Shown here: positions 56,920-64,000 of the stretch, one piece after another
How the letters are laid out: the number at the start of each line of letters is the position of its first letter
How positions within the stretch are numbered: position 1 is the first letter of the stretch
NCBI RefSeq assembly: GCF_003351745.1
Contig: NZ_CP031222.1
Span: forward strand, 664,207-728,206
Length of the DNA: 64,000 bases
Source: Aquirhabdus parva
GTDB lineage: Bacteria > Pseudomonadota > Gammaproteobacteria > Pseudomonadales > Moraxellaceae
Reading direction: 5' to 3'
Notes under the pieces: model-generated
What the model saw: only the letters and a program-made list of their open reading frames with translations
Database searches by the model: none
What the model was told of the DNA's origin: nothing
Program-made: the position numbers and the translations under genes

Positions 56920-58080
56920 ATGCAAGCTAATCATATTGATTCGGTGGATACAGTGGTTATTCAACGGTCGTTTTTTGAACGACTGGTTGCTTGGCTGAGG
57001 GGGAATTTTCTTTTAGCGCTTGTTGTTATCCTGCCAACATTTATATCAATTGTTTACTATGGGCTTATTGCATCCGATGTTTATATTTCAACATCGGAAT
57101 ATGTCGTTAGGAGTCCTCAAAAGCAACAGTCCTCTTCTGGTATTGGTGCTTTACTTCAAGGAGCGGGATTCTCCAAAGCTCAAGATGATGTCTATTCTGT
57201 GCATGATTACATGCTCTCACGCGATGCCATGTTTACCCTAGACCGCAGTATGGATTTAAAGAAAGTCTATGGTAGTAAAAATATAGATATCTTCAATCGT
57301 TTTGGGGGTTTAAGTGCAGAAAATTCTTTTGAATCATTGTATAAGTATTATTCCAAAAAAGTAACTATCGATTTGGATACAGTGTCGTCAATCTCGACTT
57401 TGGAGGTTAGAGCTTATACTGCCGAAGATGCTTGGCGTATCAACGAGCAGCTTATCGAGTTGAGTGAGGCACTAGTCAATAAAATGAATGACCGTGGGCG
57501 TATTGACTCTGTCAGATCAGCTCAGTCAGAAGTTGATAGTGCTCGTCAAGCTGCCGTTGCTGCTGCGAAAGCTTTATCTGTGTATCGTAATAATCAGGGT
57601 ATTTTTGATACAGATAAACAATCTGCATTGCAATTAGAACAAGTCTCAAAGTTACAAGATCAATTAGTTACTACAATTACTCAGTTAAATCAGATAAAGG
57701 CTCTTGCTCCTAAGAACCCCCAAATACCTGTTCTTGAAAATCAAAAGGCAACACTCCTAAGTGAAATTTCCAGACAAACGTCAGGTGTGTCAGGTGGGCA
57801 GCGGTCTCTTTCTACGAAATCCCCTGAGTATGATCAATTACAGTTTAATTATGATGTCGCAGGTAAACAACTTGCAGCGTCTCTAGCAAATTTGGAAGTT
57901 GCCAAGAATGACTCTCAACGTAAACAGCTCTATGTTGAGCGTATAGTTCAGCCTAACAAGCCTGATAAAGCCATGGAGCCGAGAAGGATTCGTAATGTTT
58001 TTGCGACATTTGCTTTGGGCTTAATTGTTTGGGGTGTTCTTTCTATGCTGTTCGCCGGTATTTTGGAGCATCAGGATTGA
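56920..58080 (+). CDS. kpsE: Capsule export inner-membrane protein, KpsE/CtrB family
   Basis: 386 residues. A polysaccharide co-polymerase type 3 protein: an N-terminal membrane helix (LLALVVILPTFISIVYYGLI), a long periplasmic coiled coil (about 190-330) and a C-terminal helix (FATFALGLIVWGVLSMLFAG). VSTSEYVVRSPQ-like sequence after the first helix is typical. It links the ABC transporter to the outer-membrane exporter, which is not in the window. It starts three bases after manC and overlaps the next gene. Confidence 0.9.
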   Translation: MQANHIDSVDTVVIQRSFFERLVAWLRGNFLLALVVILPTFISIVYYGLIASDVYISTSEYVVRSPQKQQSSSGIGALLQGAGFSKAQDDVYSVHDYMLSRDAMFTLDRSMDLKKVYGSKNIDIFNRFGGLSAENSFESLYKYYSKKVTIDLDTVSSISTLEVRAYTAEDAWRINEQLIELSEALVNKMNDRGRIDSVRSAQSEVDSARQAAVAAAKALSVYRNNQGIFDTDKQSALQLEQVSKLQDQLVTTITQLNQIKALAPKNPQIPVLENQKATLLSEISRQTSGVSGGQRSLSTKSPEYDQLQFNYDVAGKQLAASLANLEVAKNDSQRKQLYVERIVQPNKPDKAMEPRRIRNVFATFALGLIVWGVLSMLFAGILEHQD

Positions 58081-58898
58081 AACTAAATCAATCAAACAAT
58101 AAATTGATTGTTAAACCCTCTCTTATTAAATCCTTGGTGATTCAAAAGAGGGTAATTCATGCTTTGTTGATGCGTGAGATTCTGACTCGATATGGGCGTC
58201 ATAACATCGGTTTTTTATGGTTATTTGTAGAGCCGATGTTATTTACGCTGGGTGTGACTGCGCTTTGGACGTTGTCTAAGGTCTCGCATGGTTCAAATCA
58301 ACTTCCGATCGTAGCTTTTGCGATCACTGGTTATTCTTCTGTTTTACTTTGGCGGAATATGCCGAGCCGTACTGCGGCAGCCGTAGAGCCTAATCTTTCC
58401 TTGATGTACCATCGAAATGTTAAAGTCATAGATATCTATATATCTAGATTGTTTTTGGAGTTTGCTGGAGCTACGGCATCCTTTCTTATTCTTTCAATCG
58501 TCTTTTTTTCGATTGGTTGGCTGAAGTTGCCAGAGGACATTTTAGAGGTTATTGTTGGGTGGCTTATGCTTACATGGTTCGGTGTGTCTCTAGCCTTGGT
58601 TGTTGGTGCTTTGAGTTCCCGTACAGAGATTGTAGATAAACTATGGCATCCTATGTCATATCTATTATTCCCGCTGTCCGGAGCTGCTTTTATGGTGGAT
58701 TGGCTCCCTCCAGCAGCTCAGAAATTTGTTCTTCTTTTGCCGATGGTTCATGGTGTGGAGATGGTCCGAGAGGGCTATTTCGGTTCTGCAGTAACAGCTC
58801 ATTATAATTTGCCTTATATGGCATTTATTTGCCTATGCTTAACTGCTTTTGGGCTTACACAAGAACGAATTGTAAGCAGAAAGGTGACTCCAGAGTGA
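58077..58898 (+). CDS. kpsM: Capsule polysaccharide ABC transporter permease, KpsM/CtrC family
   Basis: 273 residues with six membrane helices: [20 protein letters not shown], then [10 protein letters not shown] and [16 protein letters not shown] mark the ABC-2 polysaccharide exporter family. The start is taken as TTG 58077, which overlaps the kpsE stop (TTGA), with GGAG at 58065-58068 eight bases upstream. The first ATG would remove the conserved N-terminal segment. It overlaps kpsT by GTGA. Confidence 0.92.
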   Translation: MKLNQSNNKLIVKPSLIKSLVIQKRVIHALLMREILTRYGRHNIGFLWLFVEPMLFTLGVTALWTLSKVSHGSNQLPIVAFAITGYSSVLLWRNMPSRTAAAVEPNLSLMYHRNVKVIDIYISRLFLEFAGATASFLILSIVFFSIGWLKLPEDILEVIVGWLMLTWFGVSLALVVGALSSRTEIVDKLWHPMSYLLFPLSGAAFMVDWLPPAAQKFVLLLPMVHGVEMVREGYFGSAVTAHYNLPYMAFICLCLTAFGLTQERIVSRKVTPE

Positions 58899-59548
58899 TA
58901 AAACTAAATAATGTTTTTAAACGCTATCCAGTTCATTCTGGGGAAGTAACCGTTTTGGATAATATTAATTTGCAGGTGATGCCTGGCGAAAAAGTTGGAA
59001 TCTTGGGTCGTAATGGTTCAGGAAAATCTACTCTTATTCGTCTTATCAGTGGTGCCGAGCGTCCAACGTCAGGTGATATTATCAGGACAATGAGTGTGTC
59101 TTGGCCTTTGGCATTTGGGGGCGCTTTTCAAGGGACGTTGACTGGGATTGATAATTTAAGATTTATATGTCGTATCTATGGAACAACAACAGAGGATAAA
59201 ATTCCGTTTGTGCAGGAATTTTCTGAATTGGGGCGTTATTTAAAAGAACCTGTTAAAACCTATTCCTCAGGAATGCGTGCTCGCTTGGCATTTGCGATTT
59301 CTATGGTTGTTGAATTTGACTGTTTTTTGATTGATGAGGTTACTGCCGTTGGTGATAGTCGATTCCATGAGAAATGTCATATCGAGCTTTTTGAAAAAAG
59401 AAAAGATCGTGCGATGATTATGGTTTCTCATGATGCTGGTTATGTCAGGGAGCATTGTGATCATGCTGCAGTCATATTAGATGGGAAGTTACAATTTTTT
59501 GAGAATGTAGATGATGCATATGTCTATTATCAAGAATCGTTTGGTTGA
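58895..59548 (+). CDS. kpsT: Capsule polysaccharide ABC transporter ATPase, KpsT/CtrD family
   Basis: 217 residues. Walker [10 protein letters not shown] at 38-46, ABC signature YSSGM at 123-127, Walker B FLIDEV and the VSHD switch. The start is GTG 58895, overlapping the kpsM stop, with AAGGTG eight bases upstream; this gives the standard KpsT length. Energises export of lipid-linked capsule across the inner membrane. Confidence 0.94.
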   Translation: MIKLNNVFKRYPVHSGEVTVLDNINLQVMPGEKVGILGRNGSGKSTLIRLISGAERPTSGDIIRTMSVSWPLAFGGAFQGTLTGIDNLRFICRIYGTTTEDKIPFVQEFSELGRYLKEPVKTYSSGMRARLAFAISMVVEFDCFLIDEVTAVGDSRFHEKCHIELFEKRKDRAMIMVSHDAGYVREHCDHAAVILDGKLQFFENVDDAYVYYQESFG

Positions 59549-59553
59549 TTTAT

Positions 59554-60801
59554 ATGGGTTTTTTTTGGTACCGATTGGCTTTTAATGTAATTTCTGCTTG
59601 GTCTGCTCGTCAGCAAGTTATAGCTTTTTCCGGCTCTATAAGAAATAGAGAGATTGATGCAGATGTAAAAGAACGTCAATTGCTGATAGATGTCTCAGTG
59701 ATCATCAATCACGATGCAAGAACAGGGATACAGCGCGTAGTAAGGGGGATTATGATGTATTTACTTGCATCTCCACCCAAAGGTTATTGTATTCGACCAA
59801 TTTTTGCGACAAAGCGACATGGTTATCGATATGCCTCTAATTTTTTGAATCATCCGCTCAAAAATAATAAAAATAGTAAAGTACAGGTGAATGCAGGTGA
59901 TATCTTTTTAGGCTTGGATCTTGCAGCTCATTTGTTACCAAGATATCAGACTCAATTAATTGATTGGAAAAAGAAAGGTGTAAGTGTACATATTGTTGTC
60001 TACGACTTGCTTCCTTTGTTACATCCAGAATGGTTTAGCAATAAAACAGTGAAGAATTTTCGGCGTTGGATTAAAACAGTAGCCATTTTTGCAGATAGCG
60101 CCGTGTGTATCTCCCAATGTGGTAAAGCTGAGTTGGAAACAATGTTGGCCGAAAAATTCGGTTTTACGAAAGATGCACTGCCAATTGGCGTTATTCCATT
60201 AGGTGTTGAGATTGATGAAAGCTTACCAAGCCATGGGTTGCCTGAGAACGTTGATTATATTTTGTCTGTTTTAGAAAAAAAACCCACTGTACTCATGGTC
60301 GGTACGATAGAGCCTAGAAAGGGTTATGGGCAAGTCTTGGATGCATTTGAGAAGCTATGGCAAGAACATCATGACATCAATTTAGTTATTGTCGGTCGTT
60401 CAGGGTGGAAAACAGAATCTCTTCAGCGTCGATTGCGCTTCCATGTTCAAAGTGAAAAGCGCTTATGGTGGTTGGATGATGCTAGTGATGAGTTTTTGAA
60501 ACAACTGTATACAGTTGTTGAAGGCGTGCTTATTGCATCAGAAGGAGAGGGTTTTGGTTTGCCGTTGATGGAAGCGATTGGTCACAATAAGCCTATTTTA
60601 ATCCGTGATATTCCTGTATTCCGTGAGAGTGCCGGAACGGCGGTAACTTTTTTTAGTAATGGTTCTCCGGATAGTTTAGCGATCAGTATTGCGAATTGGC
60701 TTGAGCAGATTCAAATGGGCCTAACACAGTCACATAAAGAGCCTCTTCCCTCTTGGCAAGACGGGGTCCAAAAATTGCTTACTTGTTTAAGTATTGCCTG
60801 A
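59554..60801 (+). CDS. Group 4 family glycosyltransferase
   Basis: 415 residues of the GT-B fold, GT4 type. The C-terminal donor domain has VGTIEPRKGYGQVLDAFEKL, VGRSGWKTESL and the E-x7-E pair in EGEGFGLPLMEAIGHNKPIL. The N-terminal acceptor domain has NHDARTGIQRVVRGIM. The sugar it transfers is unknown. ATG 59554 is used; TTG 59545 overlaps the kpsT stop (TTGA) and is an equal candidate given the pattern of the preceding genes. Confidence 0.88.
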   Translation: MGFFWYRLAFNVISAWSARQQVIAFSGSIRNREIDADVKERQLLIDVSVIINHDARTGIQRVVRGIMMYLLASPPKGYCIRPIFATKRHGYRYASNFLNHPLKNNKNSKVQVNAGDIFLGLDLAAHLLPRYQTQLIDWKKKGVSVHIVVYDLLPLLHPEWFSNKTVKNFRRWIKTVAIFADSAVCISQCGKAELETMLAEKFGFTKDALPIGVIPLGVEIDESLPSHGLPENVDYILSVLEKKPTVLMVGTIEPRKGYGQVLDAFEKLWQEHHDINLVIVGRSGWKTESLQRRLRFHVQSEKRLWWLDDASDEFLKQLYTVVEGVLIASEGEGFGLPLMEAIGHNKPILIRDIPVFRESAGTAVTFFSNGSPDSLAISIANWLEQIQMGLTQSHKEPLPSWQDGVQKLLTCLSIA

Positions 60802-61015
60802 CTCGGAGTGTGGACTGTTATTGTGTAATCGATAAATTATAATAATTTTATTTAAAACGATTATTGGTGTTTTAGTATTTTAAAGAGAGATTGAGTCATT
60901 GCTAACGATAATTAATTTGATTGAAAATAAATTATCTTGATAGTACACGTTATTTTTAAGTTAATGAATTATTTTAATTTTAGATATTTAAGAGCCTTGT
61001 GCAGGAATTATTAAG

Positions 61016-61747
61016 ATGCCAAATGAAATTTCTATTAACGATAGATCAAAACATATATCTGGAAATATCGGGGATATTAAGGCCTTAATGAAATACGACG
61101 ATCAAGAGTTCATTGAAAACGCGTATGGGGTACTTTTGAACCGTTATCCTGATAGTGAGGGACTTCGATACTATTTGGGAAGACTGCGCTCAGGAGTCCC
61201 AAAAGCAAGAATCTTACATCAGTTGCATACTTCTAGTGAAGCGCGTGAAATTGGTGTAAAGCTTCCCGGTTTAAAAGCCGAGCTGATAGCGAGTCGAATC
61301 CTACGTTTACCTGTATTAGGTGTAATACATCGTAATTTGCTGAGCAATAATCGTGTTTACCGATCATATGCTACGGTTAATGCTGATGTTATTACTGCAG
61401 TAGAACATCGTTTGAATGGTATTGTGCATCGATTCTTGGTATCAGGAGGTCAAGAAGATTCTCGCTTCGATAAATCGATAGAGGTTTTTAAACAGTTAAT
61501 TGAGCAACAGGGGCAGTTAATTGAACAGCAAGGACAGCTCATTGCTCAACAAGGACAGTTGGTTGCCACAATTGCAGCTCAGAAACATACTGGGAATGAG
61601 AGGGTAGAGCTTACTTCCGTGGAGGGAGTTTCTCAAAATATTCCAGATGAGCCGCCCAAAGTGACGAATATACTATCATCCAGAGCCAGTGGGATTTTTA
61701 AGCAATTAAAAACGAAGTCGACGAGCCATTTTGAGGGAGATCGTTAA
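61016..61747 (+). CDS. DUF4214-domain protein with heptad-like repeat
   Basis: 243 residues. The DUF4214 segment is near 28-85: FIENAYGVLLNRYPDSEGLR then YYLGRLRSGVPKARIL. Between about 160 and 182 it has three copies of QLI-x-QQG followed by QLVA, coded by 21-base repeats, which probably form a coiled coil. There is no signal peptide. DUF4214 is often next to glycosyltransferases in surface polysaccharide loci. AGGA at 61003-61006 is the ribosome binding site. The stop shares one base with the next start. Confidence 0.75.
   Translation: MPNEISINDRSKHISGNIGDIKALMKYDDQEFIENAYGVLLNRYPDSEGLRYYLGRLRSGVPKARILHQLHTSSEAREIGVKLPGLKAELIASRILRLPVLGVIHRNLLSNNRVYRSYATVNADVITAVEHRLNGIVHRFLVSGGQEDSRFDKSIEVFKQLIEQQGQLIEQQGQLIAQQGQLVATIAAQKHTGNERVELTSVEGVSQNIPDEPPKVTNILSSRASGIFKQLKTKSTSHFEGDR
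61493..61565 (+). repeat. 21-base tandem repeat in the DUF4214 gene
   Basis: Units at 61493-61513, 61514-61534 and 61535-61555 plus a partial fourth. Each begins CAGTTAATTGA or a close variant and encodes seven residues, so copy number can change without a frameshift. Confidence 0.8.
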
Positions 61748-64000
61748 TGCGTATTGTTATAGACATGCAAGGTGTTCAAGGCGGAAGTCGTTATCGAGGG
61801 ATTGGACGCTATACCATTGCTTTAACACAGGCGATCATCAAGAATGGTGGGCAAGATAATGAAATTATCTTGGCTTTAAATGGAATGTTTCCTGAAAGTG
61901 TGGAGTTTATTCGAGCGATTTTCAGCCCATTATTACCAAAAAATAATATTCGTATTTGGCAGGCTCAGGCTCCAGTCTCCCAGATTGAATCGGCGAATGA
62001 TAGCCGCAGGGAGGCTGCGGAGCTTATCAGGGAGGCTTTTTTAGCAAGCTTGAACCCCGATATTGTTTTGGTGAGTAGTCTTTTTGAAGGCTTCCATGGT
62101 AATGCTGTCACGAGTGTAGGCTTATTGAGTAATACGGTGCCGACTGCGGTTATTCTTTACGACTTAATTCCCTACATTAACCGAGATGTTTATTTGGCTA
62201 ACCCTCTGGTTGCATCTTGGTATGACAATAAAATTGACCACTTAAGGCGTGCAGATATTCTATTTGGTATTTCTGAGTCATCTCGTCAAGAAGGAATTGG
62301 CTTTCTAGGGTTCTCGGAAGAAAGTTGTATTAATATATCAACTGCAGCCGATGAGCAGTTTCAGCCACAAAATATAGAGAAAAGCCAAGAGTTAGCGATA
62401 AGAAGTAAATATCAGCTCAAGCATGAATTCCTCATGTATACCGGGGGGATTGACCCCAGAAAAAATATTGAAGGTCTTATTTGTGCGTATGCCCAATTGC
62501 CAATATCATTAAGAAATGAACGGCAGTTGGCTATTGTCTGTGATATACAGCCACCGAGTCGTGCGGCTTTAGAGGGGTTAATTAGAGAGCAGGGACTCTC
62601 GCCACATGAGGTCATTCTGACGGGTTTCGTGCCAGAAAAAGATCTAATAGCACTTTATAATTTGTGTCAAGCCTTTGTATTTCCCTCGTGGCATGAAGGT
62701 TTTGGTCTGCCAGCGCTTGAAGCGATGGCTTGTGGTCGCGCGGTCATCGCTGCAAATACATCAAGTTTGCCTGAAGTAGTGGGTAATAAAGAAGCATTAT
62801 TCAATCCTCTCGATCAAGAGGCGATGACTGCAAAGTTGTATCAAGTATTAACTGATGCGGATTTTAGATTACGGTTGCAGCAGCACGGTTTAGAGCAAGC
62901 AAAGCTTTTTTCTTGGGATACTAGTGCAATTCGTTTACTGGATGCTTTGAACATATGGTTCACTGGTCAAAGCAAAAAAATGAACTCAGTATTACCTACC
63001 AAGCGTTTAAAGTTGGCTTATGTTTCTCCATTGCCACCAGAAAGAAGTGGGATCAGTGACTACAGTGCTGAACTCTTACCAGAGCTTTCACGCTATTATG
63101 ACATTGAGGTTATTGTTGAGCAGAGCGCCGTTATTGATCCTTGGGTTTCAGCCAATTGTCAAATTAGAGATTCGGCATGGCTTCGTGCGCATGCAGATAA
63201 ATATGAACGGGTTTTGTATCACTTCGGAAATTCGCACTTTCATCAGCACATGTTTAGCCTGCTCAAAGAGGTTCCAGGCGTTGTTGTTTTACATGATTTC
63301 TTTTTATCGGGAATTGTCTCTCATATGGAGTTGACTGGTTATCGCCCAGACTTTTGGCGAAATACCTTGCTGTTTAGTCATGGCTATATCCCTGTTGAAA
63401 AGAGATATCATATTCCTGATATTGGGGATGTCATCTGGGAATATCCTGCGAATGCTCATGTTCTGCAGGATGCAACAGGTGTCATTGTCCATGCTGAGAA
63501 CTCTCGTCGTTTATCTCAAAAATGGTATGGTCAAGATTCAGCAAAAGATTGGGCGGTGATTCCCCATTTAAGAACAGCCGTCCCTACTTTGGATAGTCAG
63601 CGGTATCGAGCGAAACTCGGGATCAGTGAAAATAGTTTTGTGATCTGTAGTTTTGGTCTGTTAGGTCCGACAAAGCAAAATCGACGTTTATTAGATGCAT
63701 GGTTGGCTTCGGATTTAGCAAAAGATCCAAATTGTGTGCTTATCTTTGTCGGTGAAAATCATAATGGCGAATATGGAAATCAGTTAGTAGAAACAATCAA
63801 TAAGAGCGGATTATCGAATCGTATCCGCATCACGGGTTGGACGGATACTGATGATTTCAGAAAATATCTATCTATCGCCGATCTCGGTGTCCAATTAAGA
63901 ACCTTGTCTAGGGGAGAGACCTCTGGAACTGTTCTTGATTGTATGAATTATGGTCTGCCTACGATTGTTAATAGTAACGGTAGCATGGCTGATTTGCCTG
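61747..64000 (+). CDS. Tandem GT4 glycosyltransferase (two catalytic modules), incomplete at right edge
   Basis: An open frame of at least 751 codons with no stop before the window ends. Module 1 (about residues 1-400) begins MRIVIDMQGVQGGSRYRGIG and has TGGIDPRKNIEGL, FVPEKDLIALYNLCQAFVFP and the donor motif EGFGLPALEAMACG. Module 2 begins near residue 420 (LAYVSPLPPERSGISDYSAE) and has FGLLGPTKQNRRLLDAW and GETSGTVLDCMNYGLP. Two GT4 modules in one chain suggest transfer of two sugars or two linkages of the capsule repeat. The start ATG 61747 shares one base with the DUF4214 stop. Confidence 0.88.
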   Translation, partial: MRIVIDMQGVQGGSRYRGIGRYTIALTQAIIKNGGQDNEIILALNGMFPESVEFIRAIFSPLLPKNNIRIWQAQAPVSQIESANDSRREAAELIREAFLASLNPDIVLVSSLFEGFHGNAVTSVGLLSNTVPTAVILYDLIPYINRDVYLANPLVASWYDNKIDHLRRADILFGISESSRQEGIGFLGFSEESCINISTAADEQFQPQNIEKSQELAIRSKYQLKHEFLMYTGGIDPRKNIEGLICAYAQLPISLRNERQLAIVCDIQPPSRAALEGLIREQGLSPHEVILTGFVPEKDLIALYNLCQAFVFPSWHEGFGLPALEAMACGRAVIAANTSSLPEVVGNKEALFNPLDQEAMTAKLYQVLTDADFRLRLQQHGLEQAKLFSWDTSAIRLLDALNIWFTGQSKKMNSVLPTKRLKLAYVSPLPPERSGISDYSAELLPELSRYYDIEVIVEQSAVIDPWVSANCQIRDSAWLRAHADKYERVLYHFGNSHFHQHMFSLLKEVPGVVVLHDFFLSGIVSHMELTGYRPDFWRNTLLFSHGYIPVEKRYHIPDIGDVIWEYPANAHVLQDATGVIVHAENSRRLSQKWYGQDSAKDWAVIPHLRTAVPTLDSQRYRAKLGISENSFVICSFGLLGPTKQNRRLLDAWLASDLAKDPNCVLIFVGENHNGEYGNQLVETINKSGLSNRIRITGWTDTDDFRKYLSIADLGVQLRTLSRGETSGTVLDCMNYGLPTIVNSNGSMADLP

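Overview
The window reads as chromosomal DNA of a gammaproteobacterium of the order Pseudomonadales, most likely family Moraxellaceae (Acinetobacter-like). The grounds are the order mrcA < > pilMNOPQ-aroK-aroB-SPOR protein-gltB-gltD, a serA < > D-2-hydroxyglutarate dehydrogenase pair, and moderate GC content judged by eye. Genus cannot be fixed from the sequence alone. Coding density is high. I saw no tRNA, rRNA, insertion sequence, prophage or CRISPR array.

Layout. (1) 0.1-5.3 kb: a sulfur-metabolism cluster of a rhodanese, an EpsC-type serine O-acetyltransferase, a family 2A (SrpI-like) encapsulin shell protein and a cysteine desulfurase with a disordered N-terminal region of about 355 residues. 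Together they look like a protein nanocompartment for cysteine-derived sulfur. (2) 5.4-23.3 kb: housekeeping block with PBP1A on the minus strand, the type IV pilus alignment and secretin operon pilMNOPQ, shikimate genes aroK and aroB, a SPOR-domain protein, and both glutamate synthase subunits. (3) 23.4-29.0 kb: a membrane-anchored glutaredoxin, a peptidase C15-like lipoprotein, a branched-chain amino acid type binding protein, and a LemA-TPM-TPM cluster. (4) 29.1-34.0 kb: a signalling locus of two roadblock/LC7-like proteins, a winged-helix-like protein and a small Ras-like GTPase, preceded by a perfect CRP/Vfr-type palindrome. A haem-oxygenase-fold protein, an AAC(2')-I-like acetyltransferase and a TauE-type transporter follow. 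(5) 34.1-40.5 kb: accessory region with three lipoproteins (two are paralogous beta-propellers), a cupin, a small secreted protein and a zinc-type alcohol dehydrogenase homologue. (6) 40.7-55.0 kb: serA, D2HGDH, a CPCC protein, an FAH-family hydrolase, a SulP transporter, a DUF3761-like repeat protein, an M14 peptidase, hslO, a Kef-type antiporter, priA and ridA. (7) 55.2-64.0 kb: start of an ABC-transporter-dependent (KpsEMT/CtrBCD type) capsule locus with a GDP-mannose enzyme, glycosyltransferases and a DUF4214 protein, running off the right edge.

The two most interesting units are the encapsulin operon, whose desulfurase carries repeated candidate shell-docking motifs, and the roadblock/GTPase/winged-helix locus. 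The latter resembles actinobacterial conservons but lacks the sensor kinase. The encapsulin class has already been described as a sulfur-storage compartment. The second locus is the better candidate for an undescribed system.

Start codons were moved from the longest open frame wherever a ribosome binding site or family alignment argued for it; the reason is given in each entry. All family assignments are from recognition of motifs, not from database searches.
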